Positions 49,372 through 62,030 of a stretch of DNA of 64,000 bases are shown one piece after another. Source of the DNA: Gelatoporia subvermispora B. Its lineage: Eukaryota; Basidiomycota; Agaricomycetes; Polyporales; Gelatoporiaceae. The stretch is from the NCBI GenBank assembly GCA_000320605.2, contig KB445797.1:990474-1054473 (forward strand), in the 5' to 3' direction. The notes beneath the pieces were generated by a model. The model saw only the letters and a program-made list of their open reading frames with translations, did no database searches and was not told the DNA's origin. Made by a program: the position numbers and the translations under genes. Each line of letters begins with the position of its first letter. The stretch's first letter is position 1.

Positions 49372-51312
49372 GCCGACCAGTCCTTGCTCGGGGTGCGGCA
49401 CTGAAATCTGCAGTCCCTGCAGTTTAGAGAGATCTACCCGGGGAAGTGAGCAAGTTCGATACCGGTAGTGCTCTCAAGGTGCCTCATGAATGTCTTATAA
49501 GAAGCAATCATCGCGCAAAAGCCAACGCCGTCTGCTACCGTGCTGTATCGCGTTTGTCAACTGATCCGCATGTAAATCAACTGCGATTAGTTCACATAAG
49601 CACCCTTCAGCTCTAGCTCCGTCCGCCTGCGCTCCATCTACTGCAAGATTGCTATACGGTCAAGTAAGGTTGGCCCTAATGACGTGCGATACACAGGATT
49701 TGTGTAAGTGCGCGGGGTTGTGATCGCAAGTCAGCGATGAGTAAGACGCACCCCGGTATTGTAGTGTTGCGACGTCGGGGTTGAACTGCAATAGAAAGTG
49801 AGCCGGAGACTGTGCCGGACCACAGATGAGGGCGGGGTTGTCCGATATGCGTTCAGCAGTCTAGAATCAAGTGCCACTCATGACGCCAATAGCCCGAGGG
49901 GCTCACGCCGGAATCTGAGTACCGCATCCCGACACTGCGCTCGGAAACAGGTAACTTATGTTGAGACCGAAGATTGGCGCGTTTGACAAACGAGACAGTC
50001 AGTGCGGCTGAGTCTACGTGTATGTCCAGGCCAGTCGTTTCAGACAGGCTCGGGCATGCTTTGAGGCACTACGGTATTGGAGACTGGTGTTCATTGCCTC
50101 AGTCGAAGCAGAGCGCGTTCAAGGAGGGGCGTGTCGACGAAGGTGCATAGGATAGACGCGCAAAGAAGCGTCTTTTACGTTCATATGTCGCGACCATGCG
50201 GAGATTGCACCAAGAAAGCATCCCGAAAGCGCGCGAAGCGGATGTTATCGGAGGGCATAGCTGGGGAAGGGAATGGCGGATCGCTGTGGGCCAGTGCGGG
50301 CATAGCCCAGTGCCGATGCTCAAGAAAGCTTACGGCATTGGGTGGAGTAAACTTCTCGCCCAGGTGCACCGTTGGCGTGGACAGTGTGGCCCATCCGCAG
50401 TCTCGAATCTTCCTCGAGGCATAGCAAGTGTGGTTCCGATGTCACACGCAATGCCAGAAGTTGCTACGATTGGACAGAGAAGAAGAAGTTCAGAGAGTGT
50501 GGATTCTGCGGGTCAGAATTTGTCCGAATCATGCATGATACCAAAGTAGGCAACGGAAGATACTAAGCCTATGTATCATGAATTCCTGCAGTGAGCAGAA
50601 CTATGGATTGCAGTACAGGCCTGTAAGTTCAAGCAGTTGTCCATGCCTGAGAGTTCAGCCAGCCGTAGCTCGCAAGGCCCTGAGTTCTGATCCTGGAGTC
50701 ATATGACATAGGGAGAAAGAACGTTAGCATGATTCTTTCATGCAACTGCAAACAACGGGCGACTCGAGAACAATAAACCTTTCTTACTTTTCGGTCCAGA
50801 GTGCCTGAGATTGAGTTGATTTCGCGATGACGCTAACCGGTGATATCAAATGACTATGCTGGTCCAACCGCGAGAGTGACTCGGAGGCGGCGCGAACCAC
50901 GCTCCGCGGGCCTCCATCGCTCTGGTGTGAAAGTACCAAGACCGATGCCGATAGCCGGTCGTGACAAAGTATTATTCGACTCGCGAGCCAAGCTCAATCC
51001 ACTGCCGGAGTGAGATGGAAGGATGGTGCGGAACGAGCAAGCGGTGTACTTCCTTTCCCGGAAGCACTGGATGAGTCGGCACATGCTGCCGAGCGGCTAT
51101 GATCCACGAGTTCACGAATTCACGAATCACCAAAATTTCACCGCCGCGGCCCGCATATGCCGATGTAGCGACAACGCCTCGCCCTGATGAATCTAGGCCT
51201 GGGCATTGAAGATGCAGCACATTTTCGACGAAGATCATCCTACGACACGATCGCAGAGAAAATGCCTGGCGTCATTACATGCCACGCTGTCCAAGGATCA
51301 GCACATGAGTAG
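49372..51312. other. Gap with no supported gene
   Basis: About 1.9 kb between two DUF6533 genes. Overlapping frames at 50080-50570 on both strands reflect a stop-poor patch. One contains ECGFCGSEF, a possible Cys-Cys pair, but no closed gene could be built. Confidence 0.45.
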
Positions 51313-52930
51313 CTAAACAATCGTTTGTGGGCCTGACGCTCTCGTAAGCTGTAACACGTCCGATTGGCATTCTTGTTCATTGACATTCGTGTGTGGTATA
51401 TCACTCCCGGACCCGACAGCTTCGTCCAATGGCCCAAGGTACGATGCAATCATGGCGCTGATGGAATGTGAGGCGCGCCGATTTGTAGCGTCCGATCCAT
51501 CCCCCGAGTACGCGACTTGGCGAAGATTCAGGAGGACATGAGACATGATCATCGAAGACAGCCTATGTAGCGAACTTTACGAAGTCGAAATTTTGGGAAG
51601 AGGATAGAACTTACGGGAATGTCAGCAAACCGAAGGCGGACTACAACAGTCATGAGTATTTGGAACAAATAGCCCAGAAGTACCCACCTCTTTGATCCAT
51701 CCTGCGAGAATGAAAACGTTGATGATGAGCGAGACTCTGTTGGCATCTAATGGGCTCTCGATAGATAGACGGAAGGACTAGTGAGTTTACATGAAATAGA
51801 GTGCTCCTGGCGCTTTTCTTCAGGAATATCTGATAGACGAGACTACGATGAATAACATACCGTCTCTCAACAGAGTCGTTGTTATCGGAGTTCTGATATG
51901 GCCAAGTCTAGTATCTCTCCTGAAGGTGTAGTGTGTCTTCGCACAGATCACCGCCAGGACGATGGCATCGGACAGGATGATACAGATCCGCGTGACGATT
52001 GAGACTGGCTTGTTCCATCTGTCAGTGTTCCGCGATCGGCATTGCATATCACCTACGTCTGCCACGGTGAGGATGAACGGGCCTTAGTGTGTTAACTATC
52101 ACACTGATAAGATGCCTACTGACCTAACATTCAACTGTAGCGATCGCTTCAAAACGGTATCACACGAGAGGTCCAGGTACGGGATATCTACGTGGATATA
52201 ACTCGCATCTGCGAAATAAACCCACTGAAACGATGAAGCCTCAATAGGACACGGAGAGTTTGGGCAAAAGCTCTCACCGCATTAGTTCCCGCTGGTGCCA
52301 TGGATACCATGAAAACTACCAAGGTAAGCGGCCAGTTGTTAAGGCTGACAGCATTTATGCGTATTGTGGAGAACGCTGGAGGAGTATACTGTCAGGCACA
52401 GAAGCAAACGCGAGCACCGAGACGTACCTCCCCACAGAACGAACAATACCATACTGACCGCATCCGTGAGATATCCGATGACAGCACATCCCTACTCCAC
52501 ATCTGTGCGTTCATCACTGAAGCTCAGAGATCGCAGAGACCCGCTCACTGTGGTCGATGAGACTGGCATGAATATGCCGATCAGGATTACAGCGGCCCAT
52601 GTCAACATCGTCCAGCGGTTGACGAGGAAGAGGATAGTAGGAATTTTGACAGGACGTCTCCACATATACTCAATTTCGCGGATGACGGTGCTGAAGTGAT
52701 CGAATAACACCAGTGCTGAACATGCAACGTGTTGTCAATCGAGACTCGTAGATAGCAGCGGTGCTATACTGTACCGCTTGCTGCGACAGCACAATAGGTC
52801 TCTTTGCGGCTGCCAATTTGTGAGAATGAGCTCGGTGTAGATGACTTCTTTGAGGCACGACATACAGGGTAAGCACGAGGGAGATAGCCTGTTCGGCAAG
52901 GTCTTGCTCGCTTTGCGACATTTGCGACAT
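51313..52930 (-). CDS. DUF6533-family seven-helix membrane protein, copy 2
   Basis: Exon 1 starts at 52930 (or the next ATG, 52921) with SEQDLAEQAISLVLTL. The signature exon reads LFDHFSTVIREIEYMWRRPV, then TILFLVNRWTMLTWAAVILI. Later segments are NNWPLTLVVFMVSMAPAGTN, then RWNKPVSIVTRICIILSDAI, VLAVICAKTHYTFRRDTR and TPITTTLLRDG, and VSLIINVFILAGWIKE. The last exon has MIMSHVLLNLRQVAYSG and a polar tail. This matches copy 1 (47706-49371) and the pseudogene at 43870-44960 in order and intron style. Same strand, about 2 kb apart: a tandem array. Exon borders in the middle are approximate. Confidence 0.72.
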
Positions 52931-54088
52931 CTTGAATGTGCCCAGCAGACCAGTGACCCTACGGATGACGATAATCGATCTTATTTATATAATCCCTGCT
53001 CTGCAGATGAAGAGGCATATCCCTCAGCAGTCAATACATTCAAAATCGGAAAATCCAACCTGACACGTGTCTCCACACATTTCACTGGGCATACCTGGTG
53101 CAGGTCGAGAGTAATCGTACCCTGGCCACAGAAGATCCTGGCGTTCGTCGGGCGGCCACAACCAGCCCGCTAAGCTAATCTCGCGAGCCGGCACCGCGCA
53201 AACCCCAGTATACGTTCTGGAAGACGAACACTCATTCTAGGAGACCGCGACCCTGCGTCAGTAGCGCACACGAGGACCGCTTAACGACCTCGAGGCTGCA
53301 GAGCCGGTGCATGATGCACTGATAAACGCAGAGAATTTCGACGAGAATAACAAGCGAGCCGACCCGTTTGCTGGACTCCTGATTTTGACGTTGCACGAGA
53401 GTCCCGGCCGGCGAGCTGATCTCGCCACCCCAGGGTCACTCAACGAGCCGATCCAGCAGTATCGCGGGGTCGCATAGATAGCCCCCAAGCCTGACTGTAG
53501 CTGAGGTTAGATTAGGCAGATCGCGAAAGACTACGTCACACATGAATATGTTGAATCGCTAGGATGCTCAATGCGCGTGGCCAATGACAGGAGTTAAATC
53601 GAACACTCACTCTCACGCTGTATCCGCACTGACTTGAGGTGGACTATATCATATATGCACAGCCCGCCAATTGAAAATGTGGAAGAGCTCGAACGTGAGC
53701 AACAACGGTGGGTATTAGCTCTTCTCGTCAGCGAGATACACCACTCAATGAATCAGTTAAGTGGGCCGGTGACACATGCTGAGCACGTATTCCGCATCAT
53801 TCGCCCCACCAGACGTGACTTTATGACAATGTGGATGTAGTGTCGCTTTGAATCTGATAGCGGGTCAATGTAGCCACAAGGCACGACCAGATGCACTTTA
53901 GAGTGTAACATGACCACTGATGATTAGGTAGAGCCAATGAACACTCACTGAGAAGCGAAAAAGTAGCATTGCGCCCTCAAACTCTAAGTCATTCATGGGA
54001 GATATATACCACCAAGCGAGGAATGATAGCAGCACGAGTTCCACGAGTTCAACAGAATGTCGTCAAGAACGTAAAAATGTGTCGGAAT
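52931..54088. other. Gap with a possible DUF6533 remnant
   Basis: On the minus strand, MNDLEFEGAMLLFRFS near 54000 followed by a good splice donor, and GLCIYDIVHLKS near 53660-53625, resemble the first two exons of a DUF6533 gene. No later helix was found, so this is at most a truncated fragment. Confidence 0.35.
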
Positions 54089-55007
54089 CTATGTACGCAG
54101 CCACGCAGTCTTCGCAATCTTCTTCAATCGTTTCTGTTCCTTGAACCGCTCCTGCCCATCAGGGTTAGTAACCGTAGCTCTGAATCATGCGGTATATGCA
54201 GACCCGTACCAAATCTGTCTTCGTGGGCCGCTTGCGCTTCTTCCCCTCCTGCTCCTCCTGCTCCTTACGCTCCGCGACATCCTTCTCCCACGCGTTGACA
54301 TCAAAGTAAAACTCGCTCATGCGCTTTGCGCGCTCATACTCCGACAAGTGTGTTGGGTCGCGCCCATCTGGCCGCGTGAATGCCCCCGTGCGCGCGTTGA
54401 ACTTCGCAGCGTACGTAAACCCTGCAGACTGGGAGGGGCCCGCCGCAAGGGACGGATCCAGGTGCGCAAGCGCGGGGTCGATGCCCTGCGCGGCCGCGGC
54501 CGCTTGAAGCTCGTAAATCGATGACACCGACGAGCCGGGCGCGGGTGTCACAGATGACGACGAGGCAGAAGAGGACGCCGCCGTCGCGGATTCAAGCGGG
54601 TTGGTCCAGGTTGTCTCTTGCGTCACAGCGTTGTAGAAGTAGTACGCATTGTGCGCGGGCGACCAGATTGCCTGCCAGTCGCCGGCGGCGGCAATGCCTG
54701 CAACAGGTGCTGAAGTGGGTGCAGAGGGCGATGCAGAGGGCGACACAGAGCCTGAGGCCTGTGCAGATGCCGACGTCGAGGCTTCCGCCTGAGCTTCGGG
54801 CTCAGCCTGAGCCTCGCCAGGGGAGGAGCGTGCGTCGGGAGGCGGTGACTGCGCCTCAGCCTCGGGGACACCGCCACCGCCGGCGCCGGGCTCCGTCGAT
54901 GGTCCAGACTCTTCGTGGTTGTTGTCCGCGATGTCGACGGCAAAGTCGGTAGAGGGAGTGGAAGCGGGAGAGGCGGGGAGGGGGTCGTCGGCCTGGGTGG
55001 AGGACAT
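54089..55007 (-). CDS. WW-domain protein, probably splicing-associated
   Basis: Exons 54210-55007 and 54089-54151 close as 286 residues from the ATG at 55007. The first 120 residues are acidic, Ser/Pro/Ala-rich and disordered. The WW domain is at about residues 125-155: DWQAIWSPAHNAYYFYN followed by QETTWTNPLE, with both signature Trp, the YYF triplet and the Pro. Downstream, FNARTGAFTRPDGRDPTHLS, then YFDVNAWEKDVAERK and KRKRPTKTDL joined to ERFKEQKRLKKIAKTAWLRT, is a conserved C-terminal block of fungal WW proteins. WW domains bind proline-rich partners; the basic tail fits a nuclear, possibly spliceosomal, location. It is divergent from the USP-like gene starting 515 bp away. Confidence 0.82.
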
Positions 55008-55521
55008 GGTCGAGGTCAGAGTGAATTCAGACTCCGACCGGGCGCGGGTGGAGGTCGTGAACCCCGTTGCTCTCCTCAAGCCCTTCTCCAGGTGAGTACT
55101 TCGACTGCGATTTTACGCGTTCTCTGCTCATTGCGCGAGTGTGTGTTGTAGGATCTGTATATCTGCAAGGTGTGATACTTACGCATGACTCTCTTGGCGT
55201 GGTCGTCTGACCGTGACTGCGCGCACAGCCGACTCGCACCCACCCGTCGCATCTCGCACAGAACATTGAACCTTTACGCCCTCCGTTAACGTACATCAGC
55301 CCAGCACACTGAAGATTGGTACCAGGACTTTTTGACCGTCCACTGAGCACCGATTGGAGGGTCGTCAGCCTACCATCCCTACATACCAGCACCTATCCAC
55401 CAAGTGTTCACATCTCAATAACCGTGAGTGTGTTCTCAACGACACAAGATATGGACAGATGGTCGCCCATCTGTTCCTCCATCTGGATGATACTGAATCG
55501 CTCACTTTCGATGACAGAACG
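55008..55521. promoter_or_regulatory. Head-to-head intergenic region (WW protein / USP-like protein)
   Basis: A 514-bp stretch between two divergently transcribed genes. An in-frame ATG at 55459 could extend the USP-like protein by 21 residues; the conserved region does not need it. Confidence 0.5.
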
Positions 55522-56700
55522 ATGAGTTCGCCCGATCACCCACACTACATCCCGCTGCCTCCCGGACCCCTCCGCTCCGCTATGAAGCACTCATCACGTC
55601 CTAATACTCCACTCGTCTCTTCTCCGTCTCTCCCTGCCGTGAACCTGCCTTCGTCACCTATCCTCACACCCGCATCCCCGCCTTCTACTTCTCCCTCCGT
55701 CTTTGCTTCGCACAACGCCAGCTCCGAATACGCCGCGGGCCTATCCGCTTCCCCCCACCCCGTGTACGCGCAATCTGCCATGTCCTCTCCCGCGTCACCT
55801 TTCATCGCCGCTCAGGGGTACACCCCGCATGTTTCATTCGATACACTGGAGAATCCCCAGGCAAGCATGTTCTCGTATACGCTACACGTGCAAAGCGATG
55901 GATATACGCGGAACCGGAATACGAGGGTATTCCTGTGCGCGTCGAGCCCTGACGAGAGCGGGCAGCAGGCGCTGGACTGGGCGCTGGAGAGTCTTGTTCA
56001 GGACGGCGATGAGTTAATTGTGTTCAGAGGTGTAGAGGAGATGGGTGCGTTGACTTCTTATATAGGATGGCGTCATGCAGCTGACAGGATTGACAGAAAA
56101 GGAGTCGGATGCATACAGGGAGGATGCACGAGATATCATGCGTATCATTCAAGAGAAATCTGTTGAGTATGACCCGGAGCGAAAGGTGAGTCCTCATTAG
56201 ACAGGTAAATACCCGTAATACTGACATGTCTGCAGCTGTCGATAATTGTTGAATACATTGCAGGCAAAGTTACCCAGACAATCGACCGTTTGATCTCGCT
56301 CTACCGACCAGACTCCGTTGTGGTGGGTACACGCGGGCAGCGCAGCGTGATGCAGGCGTGGGGCGCGGCATTTGGTGCACCTGGGATGGGCAGCGTCTCG
56401 AAGTGCGTATCAGTATCCTGATAAACCCTGAGCTCGTGCTCACGTTGGTCATATTATGCAGATACTGCTTGAGCCACTCTCCTGTTCCAATAATCGTCGT
56501 GCGTCCAGAGAGCAAGGTGCGCAAGATGATTGCAAAGCGGCGGGCAGACCCCAAGCGCGGGAAACACTTTGACGAGTATGTGTCCTATTCGTTTTCTCGT
56601 GCCATGGTTCTGTGTTGATCGCGGTTCCTGCAGGTTGACGAAAGGCAGACCTCATAGCAGCAGTTTGTCGGTGCCCATGATGGCGACTATGACCCGATGA
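55522..56700 (+). CDS. Universal stress protein A-like fungal protein
   Basis: Exons 55522-56044, 56097-56185, 56236-56402, 56462-56575 and 56634-56700 close as 319 residues. An N-terminal disordered Ser/Pro region of about 130 residues, with LRSAMKHSSRPNTP, precedes one UspA domain. The domain has VFLCASSPDESGQQALDWAL, DGDELIVFRGVEE, EDARDIMRIIQEKSVEYDPE, KLSIIVEYIAGKVTQTIDRL, PDSVVVGTRGQRS and MGSVSKYCLSHSPVPIIVVR, which includes the nucleotide-binding G-2x-G-9x-G(S) type stretch of the fold. Fungal members with this layout are linked to stress responses, but the biochemical role is unknown. The end is LTKGRPHS and a short tail. Confidence 0.85.
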
Positions 56701-57038
56701 TAATGATAGCCTGGATGGAAGGACTTATTTTGCTACCCCACTCAACGTGTAATTTACTCTGAAAGCTCCCCAGCCTGCATAGATACTCGCCGTAGAGCAT
56801 GCTCATCAGTGCATTCTCCCGCTCTCATGGCATGCTTTACACTTTGTTTTCATTTAACATGTGTCCTGAGATTGTACAATTAAATGAGAGTATTGTCGAA
56901 TTTAACGTCATTTGTGACAGATGCGAAAGCTTATTTGAAAAAAAGAAAAAGTCCGACGTAAGTCAACGGGAAACAATGGCGGCACGGCCAGGTTGAGTGG
57001 GGAAAACATTAAAAGAGTCCAGGCCATTCGTTATACAG

Positions 57039-57109
57039 TGCATTAAGGGGGAATCGAACCCCCGGCGGGTCGATGGCAACGACCCAGGTTACCACTACCC
57101 CATTAATGC
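57039..57109 (-). tRNA. tRNA-Gly(GCC)
   Basis: Third identical copy of the gene at 36854-36924 and 42951-43021, again on the minus strand with anticodon GCC. A four-T run lies downstream on the minus strand near 57011. Confidence 0.97.
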
Positions 57110-57309
57110 TTAGCAACGCAGGCACAGAGTAATATTATATCAGTCATTTTTGCTTTTCGCGAGACACGATCATGTGATGATGCGCGTGTTGGACTCTCGG
57201 GTGGACGCTTTCGCGCCGGTTGAGCACAACGGCGCTCGTCTTCCTCCTCCAGCCTCCGGCCCTCCGCTTCTCCATCTCCTCGCCTCTCGCCTCGCCGCTA
57301 ACTTCAACG

Positions 57310-60300
57310 ATGGATGCGAGCGAAGTGGGACGATACGGAACTCTGTCGCTGCTGAAGCGGCTCGACCCAAGCACCGTCGTCGCAACCTACCCGATTGATG
57401 ATTCCGAGGTTACGATTGGCCGCGACCCGAACTGCAGCATCCGTCTGTACTATCCCGCTGTGAGCGCGATGCATTGCAAGATTTTTTTTGATGAGGATAG
57501 GAAGGTGCGTTTTGCTTGGTTGTGTGGCATTTTGGATGCGGTCGCTCGGGTTGGGTGGGCTACGAGTAGCTGGTGCAGAACAGACTATGTTCGACCGTCT
57601 AGGTCTGCTATCTAGGGAGCTATCATTGCGCTGCGCGCTGTGAGGCAAGCCTACATGAATATCTTGGACGAAGCCCAAGATCATGTGGCTGGCGGCTGCT
57701 GCAATAGCAGCTTGATATTTCGCAACATGAATCGGGCTAGGGCACATACTGTGCAAAGTCTACCACTGTTCCTGGCGCTCAAGCACTTCATGTGAGGTGC
57801 TCAGCTGTACTACAGTATCACCTACTTGCTCATGATATGCTGGAAGTTTTTCCCTCTTTCCTGCCATTGTTGTCTGCCCCCCCCCCCCCCCTTTCCCCAG
57901 GACGTACCTCGTCCACGACCTCAGATGCACTTCTTCTATTCCGTGGATCATACAGATAACATGGGCACGCTGCAGCATTAGCTCGATTGTTTAGCTACTT
58001 AACGTAGATGGGGTAGTACAATCGGTTTCTCTGCTCACGCGGTCAAATCCCACGTCCCGACCTCTGACTCTCCTTCAAATCATTCAGGCATTCATCCAAG
58101 TCCTCGGCACTAATGGAGCCATCATTGACGGATGCCCTGTATTTCCCTCCTCGGGCCCCACACCCACAATCGTGCCCCTCCCGAACCAATCTACCCTCGA
58201 CATTCACAAGCGCTCCTTCCGCTTCGCGTACCCTCCCAAGCATCTCCGTCCGCTGCTTCTCGCCACTCCTGCTGCTTCTCCCGCTCAGAGCCCTACGAAG
58301 ACGCGACGCGCTCTCCGCATGTCAATGATCCACAGCGCACATGTCTTTTCGCCTGCCCCGAGCACAGACCCGCGCGTGAACTTGCGTGTACTGCAGAGCC
58401 CGCTCAAGGCGCCGTTTGGGCGAGCGCCAGGCACACCAGGTAAAATGTGCCGCCTCTCCGTAAGTCGAGTCCTACGCTAACATATGTCGACCGTGCGGCC
58501 GCATATCTAGATCACCTCAAATCGCGCCAGGGTCAAGCCGACGACGACGGAGAGATCGTTCTGGTTGAGAGCGACTGCCCGCGCGTCGTCGAGGAAGAAC
58601 GCGACCTCGTCATCCTCGACCATGTCACCGTCCCCGACGTCCCTCTCCCCTTCCCTGCTTCGCCTTCTTCTCCCTCGCAGTCCTTCAGCCGTCCACCGCA
58701 GTCACCCGTATCACCCTCCCCTTCTCCTTTTACCGCGTCTTCCTCTACTCAGAATCAGGCACCTGCGATACCCTATTCCCCCGTGCGATCTCTTCCTCTA
58801 CGTCAGCCAGCACAGACACCGGCGCGTGCGCCGCCCCAGACGCCCGTGCGCCGACCGAGGCCATCGCTGCACCGCGCGGTACTCTTACGCAGCGCACAAC
58901 GAGTGGCTATGAGGCGTGAAATGCAAAGAGAGGAAGAGGAGGATGCGGAGGAGGTGGAGGAAGTCATCACAGGAGTGGTTTTAGAACAGAGCGACGAAGA
59001 TGAAGAGGAAGTAGAGGAGGGTGAAGAGGGGAGTGATGAAGAGATGGAAGACGAAGACGAACAGCAGCCTCAGCAGCCTCAGGTGTCAGGATGGAGGAAG
59101 AGCCTGGATGTTGTGCGAGGTGGAATCGGGTGGGCGCTGAGGGCGGCATCGCTTGAGGTCCGTCCACTTCTTCCATGACTACAGATCCTTGCTGAAAAGG
59201 GCGTCTATACAGGCTAGGTCAGAGCCACAAGAAGAGGCTCCAGAGCACTTGAACCCTGATGACGAACATGGGCAACTTCCCGTAGAAGTGCATGATCTGA
59301 CGGAAGAGGAAGACGAAGGACAAGGTGATTATGCCCACGAAGAAGAGGAATACGAATATCAAGATGGGGCCGAGATACAGGATGCCGAGATGTTCGTCCC
59401 GGAGGAGTATGAGCAAGAGGAACAATTCATGAACGAAGACGAAGATGAAGACGAGGCTGACACCGTACCCGAGCTGGGTCCCGTTTCTCCCGTCCGCCTT
59501 TTCACTCGACCCCTGGGTCAGTTCATGACCCCACAGGCTGCGCGAACCCGTGCACGTGCACGCGTACAGCCACGCTATTCAGTCGGAGGATTCGCACCTA
59601 GCGGCGCGCAAGGCCTGGGGCAGGGCACAGGCCCGCGGCGTGTGCGCATAGTCGAGCCATGGAAGGTCGCAGACATCGTTGTTCCCATCAAGACCGAGGG
59701 GATCAAGACGGAGGCCACGGAGAACGGGGCTGGCGGCATGGGGCAAACCAGCGAGGAGACGAATGTCGTGCGGATCTCGCCAGCAAAGGCGGGGACATTG
59801 AAACGAGAGAGGGTGACTGCTGAAGAACGTGAGGTAGGTCGAGCTCACACGACCTGCCAGTCAATGAATTATGGTGTTGATTTATGCACACCGCACAGGC
59901 CATTCGCGAGCGCCGCCGCTCCGCTCTCGCAACGCCCGATACATTCTTCCCTGGATCCAGTGTTCGCCGCGCAGCGGCACGCTTCCCGACGGACCCTTCC
60001 ACACCACGCTTACCTTCGCTCATAGACGCCGTCAACGCCGTTGCTGGGAATGTCCAGGGTGCCAACTGGTCGAAGAATGAACCTGGACCGAGCCGCGAGC
60101 TGCCAAAGAAGAGTGAGGTCGTGACGGTGAAGGACGATCCGGAAGAGGACACGCAAATCCTCTTGGCTCGCATGCGGAGCATGGTCGAGGGCGCCAAGCG
60201 CCGCCAGAGCGTGGGTTCTGCCGTATCGGTCGCGAGACTCTCAATGAGCCCTCGCAAGCGGACCGGGAGATTCTCGTTGCTGGCCCCGCAGCGACCTGAG

Positions 60301-62030
60301 GAAGCGGATGCTGATCTCGAAGAGCAGAATGAAGACGAGGACGTCGAGATGCAAGACAATATACCACAAGAAGGCAGCACGCGGGAACCACCTGTTCCAG
60401 AGGAACATGATGTGGAGATGCACGACGTGCCGGAGGACCCGAAGGCACACGCGGAGCCCGCGCTGCAAACTCCGCGCATGGATGACCTCCGACATGTGTT
60501 CGGAGGTGGAGCCGCACTGCCGCCGAAGACACCGCGGTTGGATGGCATGCGTCAGATGTTTGCTCACGGATGGCAGGCTGCTACGCCGGCACTCGAGGGC
60601 GTCGGTGAGATGCTCGCAACTCCGACAGGATACCGTGCTCCAGTTGTGGTTGTTTCTGAAGAGGAAGAACAAGAAGTGCAGGCTTCCGAACATGCAGAGA
60701 GCCAGAATCCGGAAGCACAAGGCATGCAAGATGAACCGGAAGCGCCGCTAGAAGAAGATGCGGAGGAGATACCTGAACCTCCACCAACTCGTAGCACACG
60801 CGCGAGGAAGACGCCGACCCCTACCCCGCCAGCTGTGCGCCGTACGCCCCGGTCAGTAGCTGCAACCAGACAGACACAAGTGATCGATCTCGACACTGTC
60901 CCAGAAGATGATGCAGTGAATACAGTGAGCACGGGTACATCTGAGCAGTCGGAGGAGCCTAGTAGAACAGCGAGAAGAACGCGCGCTCGGACAGCGGAAC
61001 TTAGCGATCAGGTGAGGACATCCGGATGCCGAATCTGGGTATGTATTAACGTGGGCGACACATCCCTTAGGAATCATCGGGTGCGCCGAGATCGCGAGCA
61101 CGTAAAGCGAGAAGCGGGCAGGAAGATTCGGATGCGGAAGTGGTATGTAGATATTCGTGATCATCATTCTGGCATCTTGTGTACTGATAACGGATCTAGG
61201 CCTCGACATCAGGAACACAGCCCAAATCGTCCAATAGAATGCCTACGCGCCCCACTATCGTAGACGTCAGTGGAGATGAGGGCGAGCCTGTACCGACCAC
61301 CAGCAAGACGGTCCGACGCACACGTAAGGCGACATCTGACCTCGAGGACACTGCTCCAGAGCCCAACAAGACTATACCTGCCCGTCGCACACGCAAGGCT
61401 ACATCGGACATCGAGGATGCGCCTGCTCTGGCGACTGATAAGCCTGCCCGCAGGACTCGTACTGGGAGGACGCCGCAGCCACAGCCACAACCTAACACTG
61501 TGCCACAGGTGGGTAAGGCCCCAAGTACCCGGCGCGCACGCCCAGCGGATGAAGACAACGGTCCCGATCCGCTCGCTGCACCACAGGAGCCGTCCGTGCC
61601 TCAGGCTGCTCCCGCAGCTGCGCGGGTGCGCCGTGCACCACGCGGCAGAACGCAGACAGAAGTTAAAGTAGAAGAGACTTCGACGAGCATAACGCCCGAG
61701 GTCGGGGCAGCCTCGGCTCCGCGAACGACGAGACGGACAGCGCCGGCGACCACTTCCACACGCTCGGGCATCCCGATAGCCCGCAGCGCCCCGCGAGGGC
61801 GACCTGCAACATCAACGAAGAAAATCTCGGACACACCGCTGGTTGCCGGAAATAAAGAGAACACGCCTGAGAAGGATGCGGGACCTGCTGACGAAAGACA
61901 CGAAGCAACCGCTGCGCCAACACGAGTCAAGTCAACAAGAGCCACCAGAGGTGCGAGTACAGACGTCAGAGTTGAGATACCTGCTAGGGGACGTGGAGGA
62001 AGAACCATCAGAGGAGTTGGGAGACGATGA
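57310..62030 (+). CDS. Large FHA-domain nuclear protein with Ki-67-like layout
   Basis: An FHA phosphothreonine-binding domain is split by an intron of about 580 bp: exon 1 (57310-57504) has EVTIGRDPNCSIRLYYPAVS, then AMHCKIFFDED; exon 2 (from about 58089) has FIQVLGTNGAIIDGCPVFP and SFRFAYPPK. The rest, roughly 1,200 residues, is disordered, with acidic blocks at 58920-59070 and 59220-59460. Three TP-repeats lie at 60460-60620: TPRMDDLRHVF, TPRLDGMRQMF and TPALEGVGEML. The Arg-rich C-terminus has RRTRKATSD repeats at 61310-61450. FHA at the N-terminus plus repeats ending in an aromatic after D/E-G recalls Ki-67, a mitotic chromosome-surface protein. Near 58440 a 71-bp intron keeps the frame, although the skipped bases also look codable. 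Exon borders after 59150 are approximate. Function is inferred only. Confidence 0.78.

Noticed and set aside
54623..54952. Arg- and Pro-rich ORFs overlapping the WW-domain gene
   Set aside because: Out-of-frame readings of the Ser/Ala-rich disordered region.
58440..58510. Possible coding continuation (PLRKSSPTLTYVD) through the second intron of the FHA gene
   Set aside because: It needs a frameshift to join the FHA exon, while splicing 58440-58510 out keeps frame with good splice signals; retained as an uncertainty only.
60032..60729. Antisense ORFs of 160-280 codons opposite the FHA gene
   Set aside because: Low-complexity shadows of acidic and basic coding stretches.
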